Below, in pieces: positions 11,126 to 24,060 of a stretch of 64,000 nucleotides of DNA (positions are counted from its first letter, which is position 1; the number at the start of each line of letters is the position of its first letter). Location: assembly GCA_019722365.1 (NCBI GenBank), contig JADFUC010002185.1, forward strand, positions 33,495-97,494, read 5' to 3'. The position numbers and the translations under genes were made by a program. The notes under the pieces were generated by a model that saw nothing but the letters and a program-made list of their open reading frames with translations, was not told the origin of the DNA and made no database searches. Source of the stretch: Lithospermum erythrorhizon. Lineage: Eukaryota > Streptophyta > Magnoliopsida > Boraginales > Boraginaceae.

Positions 11126-12479
11126 CAAGCATCGATCGAGCCAAGAGGTCACACAACAACGAAATCGAATCCATAATTTAATTATAACTTTAAAAATAAA
11201 TGAATTTACGATAACTAGTATTTTAGAAATATTTATTATTTAATATTAATTCGTTAAAATACTTAAAAATAGCTATGAATATTTTACACTTATGCAATTA
11301 AATCTATATTTTATTTGATTTAATATGCACCTATTATTACATTTATTTAGATTATTCGGTGTTTCTTTAAAATACGGTTCTTATCTACTATTATTATAGA
11401 ACTATAATAATGAAATAGTTTAATTTCATTATTAGATAATTAAAATGCATGCTATAAGCATAATGATAAATGGATATAAAATAAGATTGCTTATATGACT
11501 TAGATATATTTTTAAACAATGAATTGATAGTTTTTGCCTAAAATGAATTAGAATTCGTACTATGCTTCCAATTTATTATCATTTAATATAAATATGAATA
11601 ATTGAAAATCGAGACCAATCCAAGGAGCCGCATAAAATGATGGTAGATCATCGCAGACTGCATAGTTTAGAACTACCAGATTTTATATAATATATCACAG
11701 TCTTATTAGTGTTATATTTATGCTTGTAATCTATGTTATATATAACCGCTGTGTATATGCTTAACTTGATTATAAGACTAGTTAAATATAATTAATCCCA
11801 CCATAAATTAAGTAATATATTTGTCATACCACTCTAAAGTTGGAATGAGCCTTATTTATGCTGACTCACTGTATTGGTAGACTTATCATACTTAAAGACT
11901 CTTTCTTTCAATGGGGTGCTATACGATTCCCAATTGATCGACTATTATGAACATCTAACTCATTCTCTAATACGCCGGTAGACTGGTTACTTAAATTGTG
12001 ATTTCAATTGACTTAATTTTACCGTTGATGTTATTACCATACGCCTAGCATTTAACTTAGATACACCAAGAGTCATCATAGTCACGACAAGCATTTCTGT
12101 GCACTCCATTCATGTGATCGGGGTTCGAAATGTATGCGTGTTGTCAGCTCGACTCTCAATCATGTAGGGTCTTGGCATACTTAGTGCGCTTTCTCAAGAG
12201 GGATTGTAAGTACAAATTAATCATTATATGATTTTTAGAATTACTTATTATGACATGAATAACTAAACTATATTATTTTGCCGCATCTTCAGAATAGTCA
12301 AATAGCCCCTATGAATAATAACTCTGTAAATACTCCACTCCACTTTAGAGAAATGCAACATGCATGACACTTCTTCCACATGATATATAAACAAATCATG
12401 GAATGACAATAAATACATGACGTATGAGACGAGGAAAATGACTACCACTTAAGTCAAGCATATATTTATGTTGATCACT
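11126..12479. other. Element A internal sequence without recognisable coding
   Basis: This AT-rich sequence lies between the 5' LTR part and the protease remnant. Gag should sit here, but no gag motif was found. It may be an untranslated leader or a replacement. Confidence 0.4.
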
Positions 12480-13480
12480 AGCTACTTCACTTCTCTCGAC
12501 ATACGGGCGCTTTGACACCGATGTGGCTCTCACATTTGTAAAAATAGCAGAGATCTACAAAATAGAAGAAAGGGAGTACGAGATAAAGTAGACTCAGGTA
12601 GGCAATGAGCAAAAGTTGCGCTATCATTGATGGATCGGTTTGTTTAATTTTACCAATAGGAATGGTACTTAAACTAAACAATGTCTACAATGTACCTCGC
12701 TTCTAAGCGTAAATATCATTTCAGCTTTCAATAATTGAAATGATGGCTATGTCAGATTAGTAAAAGTTGGGTTGTTTCATTTACCGAAATAGTATAGTTT
12801 ATGGTACGCCATCTCAAGAATGATCTCTATGTATTAGATACAACGCTGAGATCTACAAACATAAATAATAAAAGCAATAAGCCAAATGAATCAATCCTTC
12901 CTATTTGCATCAGTACTGGGTCACATAAGTTATAAACGATTAAGAAATTGCATACCGATGAATTTTGACATCATCCTGTTTTGAACCGATGATCAATGCG
13001 AATCATAAGCCATAGCAAGCATTTAATTCAAATCACCTTCACTAAGCATTTGGCAAGAGGGCAACGTATTTTATTGGGCATCATACACCGATGTACCAAA
13101 TGAATATGCCTACTAGAGAGGTTACTTATACTTCATCACTTTTATCGATGACTACAGAGATATGGTTACATATATTCATCAAGCATAAGAACGAAGCTTT
13201 TAAAGTTCCAAAGAGTTTTAGAAAAAAGTCGAGAACCAACTCAATAAACGATTATGGTTAACTGCATGACAAAAATACTGTCATGTATTTGAAGCATCTT
13301 AAAAGTGTGGTATTGTATCAAAGCTCACTCCTCACTGAACACTCCCAACATAACGGTGTATCCGAAAGGAGAAATCAACACTACTGATACGGTTCAATCC
13401 ACGATGAGCACATCCGAGCCGCCACAAATGCCTTTTGGATACGCCATAAACCGTCATGTACACACTCAAATAAATGTCCA
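12480..13480 (+). pseudogene. Element A protease/GAG-pre-integrase/integrase remnant
   Basis: Readable pieces include LILPIGMVLKLNNVYNVPRF, RNSIVYGTPSQ and the integrase stretch NMPTREVTYTSSLLSM, followed by KVENQLNK in another frame. All are typical of Copia pol, broken by frameshifts and stops. No catalytic triad could be assembled in one frame. Confidence 0.65.
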
Positions 13481-13486
13481 AATGAA

Positions 13487-13861
13487 TCAACAGTTAAGAC
13501 CCCACATGAGATGTGGTTTGGGAACCGTCCCAAGATTGGTCATATGAAGTTTTGTTGTAGTGAAGCCTATGTCAAGAAATTGATCACGGACAAACTTAGA
13601 CCCAAATATGAGAAATGCTATTTCATTGGTTATTCGAAAGAAACCAAAGGGTATTACTTCTATCTCCAGCATGAAAACAAGATTTTCATTGCACGAAATG
13701 ACGCTTTCCTTGAGAAGGAATACTTAGCCAAGAGATATGTACAGTTGAGAATCTTGAAGTTGTTCACGAGAAGCGGTGAAGTCAATATCGAGAACGTGAT
13801 CGATTCACCTCAGAGGCGAACAGCCCTCTTATATGTGAGGAAGTTCAACTCGACCACGTGA
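13487..13861 (+). pseudogene. Element A integrase C-terminal fragment
   Basis: An open stretch from about 13511 reads MWFGNRPKIGHMKF, then EAYVKKLITDKLRPK, CYFIGYSKETKGYYFY and HENKIFIARNDAFLEKEY. This is the conserved region after the integrase core in TNT1-like Copia polyproteins. It is the best preserved part of A. The matching segment in B is at 24922-25130. Confidence 0.8.
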
Positions 13862-15370
13862 AACCGCGTGGATCGAGCCAACTGAGACTCACACTACCCT
13901 TAGAAGATCGGATAGAACTCGTCAAGAACCCGATAGACGGTATGTGGAATCTTTCTTAATTGAAGCGGCAAGCCTTTTCTCTACAAGGCTTCGCGAAAGA
14001 ATGGTAGTCGTACTTAATGGCTTATAACCATGAAATCCGAGATAGTTTCAATGCACTGAAAAATAATGTTTGGCCACATTGATATCTATCTCAAGCGCAA
14101 GCATCTATCGAGCGCAATGGATTTTTAAACGCAAAACGATAAAGATGAAAAATGTCCATGTTTATAAGGCTGGGGACTAGAGCTGCGGTTTCCAAACAAA
14201 TTCGGTTTAATCGCCATGGCGAAACCTTTCTCTCCAGTTTTGAAGGTTAAATCCATTCGAATATCTAACAATGCTAATTATTAGTGATTATATGATCTCG
14301 CATAATGTGAAAGACCGTATTTCTTAATGAAAATATATAAAGGACGGTACATTTACATAATCTCCAAAGCTTTATACGCCCTAAGGAATCCTAAGATGCA
14401 AGCTACAAAGATCCATTTATGAACTTAAGCAAACATCAAGAAGTTAGAATTTTTGTTTTGATGATTCAATCAAAGAATTTCGTTTCATTAAAAACGAAGA
14501 AGATTCTTTGCATATACAAGAAAGTTAGCAATACTGTATTTATAGTCCCGCTTTGTGCATTTATTACACGATCATAGGGAAACGAGATACCTATGCTTGA
14601 ATCTGTCAAGTCATGGCTATGTAAGTATTTCTCTATGAAAGACTTAGGAGAAGCTCAATACATTCTTGTTACAATCAAAACGGTTAAGACATGGTATCGC
14701 TTCCTCACCAAGCTTCAATTGTCCCACTAACGGTGGGTCATAAGAGAAAAGGACGAAAAGGGCTTTCCTTATGACCATAGATCCATCTTCATGCCATGTT
14801 GTACACGCTAGACGACGTGCGCTCGTGGTGTAACAAGCCGCGACTCAACGGCGTTCAGTGAAAATCACTGAATCAGAAATAAGTGCCATACAAGTACTTA
14901 CGGCGACCAAAAGATATGTTCCTTATATACTACAGGTAATGAAAGTTATCGATGAGGGTCGCACCAATGCCGCCTTTCCAAATTAATAGAGACGATATAG
15001 TCGATCTCAATCTGGTTATGTATTCCGCTCGAATCTACGCGCGCGTCTCGTAAGAGTGTTGAAGACATCAGAATGACTCGACAACAAAAGCCGAGTACAT
15101 TACAACTTCGGGTTGTGAAGGAAAGCTATGATCAAGAAATTTGTGAGAACTTAGAGTAGTACTCTAGCATTGAAGGTCCACAACGGAATATATCAGGATA
15201 ACATCGAGCAATAGATCAAACTAAGCACCAAGCATCACATTACGCATCCAAGTACGCATCAGAAGTATCATCTTATTCGGGAGATAACCGATAGAGGAGA
15301 TCTTATGATATGTAAGGTTCCGACCAATGGTAATGAAAGGCATCCATTAATCAAACCATCGCTTCAAAGA
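13862..15370 (+). pseudogene. Element A RT and RNase H remnant
   Basis: Fragments in shifting frames match Copia RT and RNase H, for example KVKSIRIS near 14245, MKDLGEAQYI near 14635, and KAEYITTSGCE and EITDRGDLMICKVPT further on. Dozens of stops and indels rule out a product. Confidence 0.6.
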
Positions 15371-16310
15371 TGCATGATAAATACATGCATAGTACTGGTC
15401 TTAAGGACACGCTTGGAGTGGTGTTAGTCTTGTATGGTTTGGTTTTTTCTTTATATATGTCAAATGATTGTAAGACAATGCTTGAATTTTAAGCTTCAAA
15501 ATTCAAATATATATAATTTATTTCGGAACTATGATCAATACGTATATATATATAATATGTATGTATGCATCATTACCACGAGTAATGAATATATTCCATT
15601 TGCAATATAAAATTTTCTAGAGAGGTGTTTGGAGTTAAGGATTCAAACAAGAAACTTGTCTATCCAAAATTTAGAAAACAATGATATCAGGTCCTAATCT
15701 GCATCTACTATTGGAATAGAACACCATTGATTAGTATAGTTTTGATTGTCTGACCACGCTTCTTGGATCGTAAAGGAGAACTTTACCTACCAATCACATA
15801 GGTATACGGTGTGAAATGGTTTCAACCGTGATAATGGACATTGACCGCTATGAGAACTTAGAAGATTGTATATCTGTGTCCTAAGAAGTTTCTCATAGAA
15901 CTTATGTTAAATGAAAATTCTTAGACCTAAGTGACCTGGTTTCACTTTACAGGAGTAATGTACTTTGACATTGTCTAAACGTCTTCAATAACTGGAGGAT
16001 TATAAAAGACTTGAGTTCTGTATACTACAAGTGTAGTTGTGAATTCTTGTACACAAGATGGAATTCGCATAAACTGCATATATAATGCTTTAGATTTTCA
16101 AAGTTCGAGAACTCACGGTGATTTTGTTACAACCTCGCATTTGCATCGGCATCACATCACTTCATACCATCAAGAAAAGTACAGGTGCAAGAGTATGGTG
16201 AGACAAATCTTACCATAGCTTGACTGTTGGAAATTACGTACGAGAGATCGTGTCAGATGTAATTGATTAATAAGTATTCGCTTTACAACAATCGCCAAAG
16301 TATGCCGAGT

Positions 16311-17040
16311 TGGCTGGAAATATGAGTCGTTAGATCTCATAAATATATGCCCGTTGAACAATTAGATTGTACAATCGATTAACATTTACATAATAATAAC
16401 TTCGGATATGTTAATTATTGACAATTAATATATATTAAGATTAACTCGATTGACATTGTGGGTCATATTGCCATTGCAGTCCGCTAATCTATATATTAAT
16501 ATGATATTCAACATAATTAATAAGTGGTTTCAAAATTTTCTTAACTACAATGAGATAAAGCTTTGATTTTAATGATAAGCATGGGAAGTGTTCTAGAAAT
16601 CCTTATAGCCCACTCTCAAGAGGAGGAAGAGTTTTTGCCACTTCTTTCAAAGCCTAAAAGTAGAGAGATTTTAGTGCCTATAAAGGCCACTTCCGAGAAG
16701 AAAATTATCTTTTGTTCTTTTATGAAAAGCAAAAAGGCAAAACTCTCTCTCTCTCTCTCTCTCTAGGTGGAAAAAATCTCATTGGATTTTTCTACCCAAT
16801 CTCGTCTAGAGTTTAATATTTTAAAGAGCTCTTGTAAAGCTCACGGAGGGGTTCATTTATACGTTGGTATTGACTATTCTTAGAGACAATCTACTTTGAT
16901 TATTCAAAGTCTCTCATATATATTCCACGCAAACTCTCAAGAAAGGTACACACTTGTATATTATTATTTTTATATTATTCGTGAGAATCCTCGATTTCGG
17001 GTTTATTTGTAATTATTATTTTACATTCTAAAACCCAACA
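16311..17040 (+). repeat. Element A 3' LTR
   Basis: It starts at about TGGCTGGAAATATGAG and ends in CA at AAACCCAACA. The first ~210 bp match the 5' part. It includes a (CT)11 microsatellite. No clear 5-bp target duplication was seen at the outer edges. Confidence 0.6.
16743..16764. repeat. (CT)11 microsatellite
   Basis: Eleven uninterrupted CT units lie inside the element A 3' LTR. Confidence 0.95.
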
Positions 17041-18120
17041 AAGCAAGACATCTTCAACTCACTAGTCGACTAAAATGAAAGGAGAAAGAGAGCTTTTTTG
17101 CCTTTCTACAAAGTAACGAGCAAAGAATTCATCCAAATGAAAGTTCTTTATATAGAGGCGTTTTAACATTCCTAATACCTATCCTTTTTTGGGAAGGAGT
17201 AAGGGGAACACCAAAATGTCTCAAGGATAAACCCTACAAAAATGTTAAGTGGAAGGGCTCAACCTCCTCGCCCTTCTCGATCCGCAAGCACCTGGGGTGG
17301 GAGGAGTGGAGTGTTGCCCTAGAACCTTCCAAATTTCTCTCTCAGGTTCCGCACGCCTGGGGGTGGTTCCAATTTCGAACCCATGGCGAAGACTACAAAC
17401 CCCAATCACCACCAGACTCAATTTCATCCCTATCACCATAAGCCTAACTCTACGCGGTGACTCCAAATCAACCGTAATTTCATATGAGATTAATTCTACC
17501 AACTGATTTGAAGAGAGACTATCAAACCAAACTCAATTTGGAATCAAAAATCGCCACCTCGAGCACGGGTAAAAGTCAAGGTCCTAACGAGTAGTAAATA
17601 AAAGAATGCAAAATGACTATTATATCTCTACTTAAAATTTTCTCAAACACGACCATTAAAAATTGAGGGATATAATAATATTTTCACATCTAAAAGGTAA
17701 TATTTGGGTAACAAAGCACTGTGTTAGCGGATTGCAAAGAAAAAATAATTTTTACTTATGCCTAATAATTCCCTAAAATACCAAATTAGACACAAAAGTA
17801 GCTCCCAAAATTATTTTAGGGACCAATTTTCACCCGATACCCAATTATAGAGACCATTTGCGCACTGATGTCACTTACAGGGACTAAATCGCCGGGACCA
17901 TTTGGAAAATTAAATCTTATTCTTGGTGATCATCAATATTTTATTTTCAAATTAGAATTTCCTTAATTTTTCATTGATAACTACTTGAATTACCTGACTC
18001 TCGTTAGAAATTAAATAAACTTGTCATAAATTATGATTAATACTCCGTATGTAATATGATATGTTCTTAAAACAAACCTTTTTGGATTGATGAGTTGCCA
18101 AACGATTGAATCTGCATTCT
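17041..18120. other. Spacer between elements A and D, no gene recognised
   Basis: A locally GC-richer stretch (17245-17506) is open on both strands for 85 codons with no recognisable domain. From 17800 to 17900 it has repeated GGGACC(A/T)-type motifs that look TE-derived, but no family was assigned. Confidence 0.5.
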
Positions 18121-19006
18121 TGTCATGCCAGATTATTATTGGATAAATTTTTTTCAAGAACCCCGTTATTGTAATAGTTGGCATTTGGATCTGCTAGCAC
18201 GGATGAATATATCATCTACTTACTCGCGTTAAATAAGTAGGGCAGATTGCCCCACTTGCAAAATATGATCTGAATTTATGCCAGTAGATTTAAATATCTT
18301 GTCGATATGTGAATATCTCAAAAGATATTCTCAAGATCAAGTCATTAAAGGAGTAAGGCAAAGTCATAGAGTTTGCTAAGCTTAATTTTGTGTTTTATGA
18401 AAAGTTTTCGATCTCATATCAAACACCTTTACCTTAATTGAAGACCTAGTTCTTAGAGAGCCTACACTATATAAAGCAAGATCTGTATGATATTAAGAAT
18501 TGAAGTGCACCTCACATATTATTTTCTACAAAGCATTCTTGCATATTCGAGAGCAAACAATTAGTGTTTTAGTGTAGGCCTATTTATATTAGAAGAACTC
18601 TCTAATCTTCTAACTGATGTACGATTGTTTATAACACATTGTTATAACAATCATTGAGAGCTTTTATTTGTTTGATTATTGTAAGTCGAACACTGGGAGA
18701 GTGTTGACAAGGGAGAATAGAAGATAGGTGGATCCTAGTCTTAGAAGCTATTTGGAGTAGCTTCGGGCGAAGTAGAAGGGAGCATTCGACTAGTCCGCTC
18801 TATAATTCTTTCATATCACAGTGAAAGTTCTCCCCGAAGGCCGTCCCCCCGCATCTAGGTGCTACCCAGACTCAATCGGGTTACCATTCTCTGTGTCATT
18901 TACTTTACATTCTTTTATTTACACGCTGCTACTCGCACTAGTTGTATCAATTGTCGTAAGAACTGCTATGTGACACTTGTCAAGCTTTCACGGTTGAGTT
19001 CACTTT
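18121..19006 (+). repeat. Element D 5' LTR
   Basis: It matches 38196-39085: TGGATAAA, TTCAAGAACC-like, TGATCTCATATCAAACACCTT, ACTATATAAAG, TACAAAGCATTCTTGCATAT and ATAACAATCATTGAGAGC all recur in order. ACTATATAAAG near 18467 is a probable LTR TATA box. Divergence is indel-rich. Confidence 0.75.
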
Positions 19007-19022
19007 TTGATATCGAGAGCGG
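19007..19022 (+). other. Element D primer-binding site
   Basis: TGATATCGAGAGC directly follows the 5' LTR and resembles TGGTATCAGAGC, the complement of the initiator-tRNA 3' end used by plant Copia elements. It has one substitution and one inserted base. Confidence 0.6.
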
Positions 19023-19059
19023 GTACCGATACGCAGTGAGACGTAGTGAACAATGGATT

Positions 19060-19543
19060 ATGAAAGCAAATAAGGAAGGAGGGTCAATCACGAGACCTCC
19101 CCTGTTGGATGGGAAGAATTATCCATACTGGAAGGCTAGGATGACTGCATTTTTGAAATCTGTTGATACCAAAATCGTGAAGGTCAGACTCACTGATTGA
19201 CACGCCCTACTCAAGCCGCCGCAGTAAGTGAGGGAGGAAGAGGGTAAAGAAGAAGGTGACTAGACCAGTAAGATGAATCGCCTGGGAAACAATACAAGTA
19301 CTAACCCATTTCAACAGTTATAGATCCAAGTGTATTCAAAATTATTAGCAAATGCAGTGTTGCCAAGGAAGCATGGGAAATACTAGAGACCGTGATACAT
19401 GGATCAAGTAAGAATGTCAAGGCTCCAAATAACCTAATTACGCTGGGAGGCTTTAAAGACGGAGGAGGATTTAAATAATTACTACCTACAACACAAAAAT
19501 TAATGACATGGCTAATGCGAAAGTAAGAATGTCAAGGCTCCAA
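19060..19543 (+). pseudogene. Element D gag fragment
   Basis: It opens MKANKEGGSITRPPLLDGKN, then YPYWKARMTAFLKSVDTK, the standard Copia gag N-terminus. The frame breaks at 19200, but KCSVAKEAWEILETVIHGS is readable further on. The rest of gag and all of protease are missing. A 22-bp repeat marks the junction to integrase. Confidence 0.75.
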
Positions 19544-19993
19544 GTGTATTCTATGTTTGTCTAGATGATTTCTCGAGATATACATGAGTTGAATTCATTA
19601 GAGAAAAATCTTTTGATGCCTTTCAACAACTTGCTACCCGCCCAGGCTGCAGGAGAAGGATTGAATATTATCAGACTGGTTTGATTATGGCAAGGAATTC
19701 GAGAATTCCATGATCAATGAATTTTGTAGCTCGGAAGGAATAAAGCATGAATTTTCACTCTATCACTTTCAAATGTAACGGAATTGTGGAAAGGAAAAAT
19801 AGGACTATTCAGGAGATGGCTCGAGTGATGCTACATGCAAAGAAATCTTCAGAAGTCATTAATACATTCACAATTGAGGAACATGGAAGAGGAGGAGCCC
19901 AAGGTTCAATATTTTATATATTTCGTAGTGTTTGTTATATCCTTGTTGATGTCAGAGAACAAAGACAAAGTCTGATATTAGCGAGGAAGCCTA
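19544..19993 (+). pseudogene. Element D integrase fragment
   Basis: The integrase core appears as SVFYVCLDDFSRYT, then NGIVERKNRTIQEMARVMLH and SVCYILVD.REQR in the order expected of SIRE-type pol. It is cut at about 19990 by element B. Its continuation (MESINVKVVD) appears after B near 28773. Confidence 0.7.
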
Positions 19994-21004
19994 TGTCAGA
20001 AATCAACGAATTCTCTGATTCTCTTTTATTGTGCCTGCCAAGCGACAATCAGGTATCAATTCATTTTTACCGGGTTGGTTAAATGTGATTACCGGAACTT
20101 AGTGTTCACTCAGTAATGTATATTACTAGTGGTTCTCATGATAATTTAAGGGGTTATGAAAGTATCATAGATCTTACTTATTAATTTTATAATAATAATA
20201 ATTGGTCAATTATTATTATTATACAACTTACTATTATCCGGAAAGCTGTAAGGTCACATTACATACAATGATATTCGAATAATATTTCATGAATGAAATT
20301 AAACGAGACTTGTATATCGAAATGTATTTTCAATATTTATATATTTGTCAAATATATATGTCGATGAACAATTGGTTAAACTTGCAAGTTTAATCAATTG
20401 CCAATCGAGGATCTATGAATAACTTGACAAGCTTATTCCGATAGTGACTCGCTTGTATTTTAATTGATTTGTTAAGTTAATTAAAATAGAACAACTCACT
20501 AGTAACTCATTATTTAAGTAGAAGTTCATAACTTGTTCACTAAGCTAACGAGTTAAACTCGATTTTAACGAAGGCGAACGAAAGTGGAATTTTGGGACGG
20601 TATTTAAAGAGGGGATTAGGTTTCGACATAAGAATCTTAAAAACCTCCTTACCCTCAAAAGAATAGCCTCTTCTAGAGAATTGGAAGATTTCATCTTCCA
20701 ATTCACATTTCACTAAATTCTGAAGAAAGCTCAAGCTTTCCTGTTCGATTCCCTCTCAGCGCAATCTAGAGGACATCTCAGTCAGTGTTGAATAACAAAA
20801 AGATTGAGAGGATCTTGAGGGGCTTTTACTGCCAGGTAATTCACGTGTGGGGGAATTGGGTCTAATCCGCTTCCGCTGGAAATGCAAGTAATTCTTGTAT
20901 TCATACATTTGTCATTTTATGTTTAGATTAATTTATATTATTTCGAGAATCCGGGATGTATGAATTGGTGTTTATCATTTATCAAATTCATACTAGATCT
21001 AACA
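19994..21004 (+). repeat. Element B 5' LTR
   Basis: It shares with 27725-28706 TTATTGTGCC, CTCATGATAATTTAAGG, GATATTCGAATAATATTTC, TTAAACTTGCAAGTTTAATC and CATACATTTGTCATTTTATG. It ends near GATCTAACA. It contains a 17-bp-stem AT hairpin (20188-20223) and a 32-bp near-palindrome (20369-20400). Similarity to the 3' LTR is broken by many 1-3 base indels. Confidence 0.75.
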
Positions 21005-23005
21005 AGCACTTCTAGAGCCTATACTCAAGTTTAATGTATTTTATCTAGTTTTATCAGGTAGGTCACATAGTTGTTAGTTAATTTTGATTATTTCATGATT
21101 TATATATTCAATCGATGAATATATAATATGAAAAAATCAGCCCATTTTAATATATGTTTTACATGGCTGAATCATCACTTCCATGTATTGATTTTGATTA
21201 TTTGAAGTTTATTTTAATTGTTTCATGAAATGAAAGGGATTAAAATTCGATTAATTTGCATTTTAATTCTTGAGGTAGAATTATTTTATTTTACAGGGAG
21301 GTTTAAAATTTCTGTGAAAATTACTTAAATTAAAAACTGTGTGTTCTTTAGACCCTTTGAGGTTCATGCCAGTTTTTTCAGATTTTTTTGAATTTTTTAG
21401 GTACCCAAAAAATTGAATTTCTGATTGTTTGGGTTTAATCTAAAACTAGAAGTGTTTTTGATAAACTAACATTGTTCAAATAATGATATTGTTGATGTTC
21501 AAGAAAATCCCCAGAATTTTGAATTTTTTAGAGCCTCCAACTGTTTTTAAATTTCGCAATTACACCGAAAACCGAAATCAAATGAATTACCAAAATCGGA
21601 TTAACTTCGCGAACGGCCTCCCGGGCGCCGTCCGGTGTCGGCCTGACGCCCGCCACCGACGTAGCCCATTGGTCTTACTATGGTACCGCCGTGCCAAGTG
21701 GTCATATGCGGTGGCCGAGGCTCATGATTGCCGTCAAGTTCGCCGCCCGCTTTAGAAAACCCCAAACGATTTTATGTAATTATTTTTTGTTTTAAAATTA
21801 TTGCAATATTAATTTCGTTTTAAATGTTAAATCATAAATTTTATTAAGATGATGATTGAATATATATCTTGAATGGAATTAATTTGATTTATATTTCTTC
21901 AAAATTATTTTCATTAATTGATAATTTTTGAAAATATTTTCATGATAACTTTTGAATTTTAAATTTTGGAGTTAATTACTTCAGGCAATTATTCCATAAT
22001 TTATGAGGTTGGTAATTATTGTAATAATTATCATTAATCATGTGTGAATATACTTTTGAATTTAAATTTATATTAATTGATACCACTGTAATATAACGGG
22101 TAATTAATTAGTCAATTATGAGCACAATTATTTTCTATTTCATTTAATATATGTGACATTAAGTGCATTATTTGTTTTAATGTTTTTCCCATATATTGTT
22201 ATGGAATTCCTGAATGGAGGTGTATCGATATTGATCTGTGGTTTTTCCGTCCGTATCAGATTGTCAGATATGACCATTTGAGTCATATTATTTTATTTTA
22301 TTTAATTTTCTTTGTTTCTCCCACAAGCTTGCATGCTGCTCAAGTTGGGATTAGTATTTGAATTGTAATTCAAGACGGAGCTCAAAGGAGACTCGTATGT
22401 TTGCAAGACAAAGAATTATAATAAATAAATGCATTAAGTTTTGAAATGCATTAGGCTCCTGTATTCATACCATACACCTCTTTGAATTTGCATTTATTTG
22501 TTTTATTTTTCATATTGTACATATGCTTTGATTATGTGCTACGCATTGCATGGTAAATAAAGGAAAGTAATAATAATCTCACCAATTTAAAATTAAGCAA
22601 CGTATCAAGCTTTCAATTTTAAAGTTAGAAATCGTCAGATATCCGACACACCGCGACGGCAGTGTTACAATTTTCTTGTACTTTGATAAGGAAATGGATC
22701 ATGTTAGCATTTACCTAACGCTGGGTTTCGATGATCATTCCAAGTAATTTTTGGTTTAATCGTACGCTTAACCGGTTTGTTTCGAGATACAAAAAGTCGG
22801 TAGCATCTTGATTAGTATGCTAACGACACAAGAAAGTTATGTATGCAAAGGTTGTCGCTTGATTTAAGCATAATAGATCTTGATACTAATATATTTCGTG
22901 AGATTTGAAGTATTGGGGTATTTACTTTACAATTTATTTGTAAGTGTTAGTGCATGATAGTTTACTCCATTCTGTTCTATTTTACTTATTCTTTGTAGAA
23001 TTTTA
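21005..23005 (+). other. Element B leader with GC-rich island
   Basis: AGCACTTCTAGAGCC directly after the LTR may be a decayed primer-binding site (TGGTATCAGAGC type). The leader is AT-rich except for a GC-rich island at about 21605-21755. A related island lies in the matching place in element C (55078-55260). Confidence 0.6.
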
Positions 23006-24060
23006 ATGGCTACCGCTACTACATTACTATAAAAAACTGTCACAAAGACTTGAAAAGTGCAGACACTCAAACTTCTGACGAGTGGTCTCAAATTTGAGGA
23101 TTATTCTCAAGCTAGCAGAGAACTGAATACGTGACAACACTAAGGTTCCTCCGAAACCTAATGACAGCGCCCCATCAGGAAAGGATCCTCAAAAAGCACA
23201 AGTATGATGATGTATTGTCCAATGTCTCATGTCAGCTAATAGTGAACCTCTGCTCCAAATTCAATATGAAAAGGTGGCAGAGACATATACCGCAACTCGA
23301 GGAATTATTCTAAAGGGAAAGAATAGCATACGATTTGTCTGTGTTTCCGTGGGATGCTAGTGTACTGGGAACGGACAGTCATGTAGCCCTCATATCATTA
23401 AAATGATTGGCTCGTTGATCGACCACCTAACGCTTGGGCAATTGTCTCAAGAACTGCTGTGGGATCCTCATCCTCGGTCTTCTTCAGACAAATTTTCCAG
23501 CTTTGTCAGTGAACTTCAATATGCACAAGTTTGAGTTATCTCAATGAATTGCATAAGATGATCACGACGCCGGTGATTTAACTTGGGTAAGACTAAAACC
23601 TCTACTTCTTCTGTTTTGGTGGTCCAAAACAAGAAGAAATTCAAGAAGAAGAAGAAGGTTACCAGCAAAGCCAAGGGTTCGAGGAATCCCAAGTCAGCTG
23701 ACAGGGAACACTAAAGGTGCGGACGACAAATGTCATTATTCATGGGAACCTAGGTCAATGGAAGCTCCACTCACAGAAGTTCACAGATGATAGAAGAATG
23801 GTTAGCCCGGTTGCACAGAGTGTCATTGAAGTTTGTACAACTTCTAATTCTACTGTGGGGCGAGTAGACACCGGTCAGCGTTCTCATATTTGTCATAATA
23901 CGCAGGAACTCAAAGTTTCAAGAAGACTAAAGAGGGATATGGATTCCACGCTGGGAATGGCGCCGGGTCAGTCTTGCGTAGGATCCATCGCTTTTAAATT
24001 TCTGCTCACGGGCCTTGTTTTTGAACTTATCTCCGCCTTTACTGGCACCTAATTCTGCGT
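23006..24060 (+). pseudogene. Element B gag and protease remnant
   Basis: It starts at ATGGCTACCGCTACTACA, and LEKCR also occurs in the C gag start. MIGSLIDHLTLGQL near 23402 fits the gag C-terminal part. A run of Lys-rich codons and KGADDKCHYS near 23714 mark the zinc-knuckle region. VIEVCTTSNSTVGRVDTGQR with SHIC after it is the aspartic protease active-site region (DTG kept). Several frames are needed. Confidence 0.65.

Larger units (their letters stand above)
10904..17040 (+). mobile_element. Decayed Ty1/Copia element A
   Basis: LTR-like sequence at 10904-11125 recurs at 16311-16523. Between them lie, in order, remnants of protease/pre-integrase, integrase, RT and RNase H on +, which is the Copia order. 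Gag is not recognisable. All frames carry many stops. A 3' LTR running to AAACCCAACA at 17040 gives the right edge. Confidence 0.75.

Noticed and set aside
17245..17506. 85-codon frames open on both strands
   Set aside because: They result from local GC-rich composition. Neither shows a domain, and they mirror each other.
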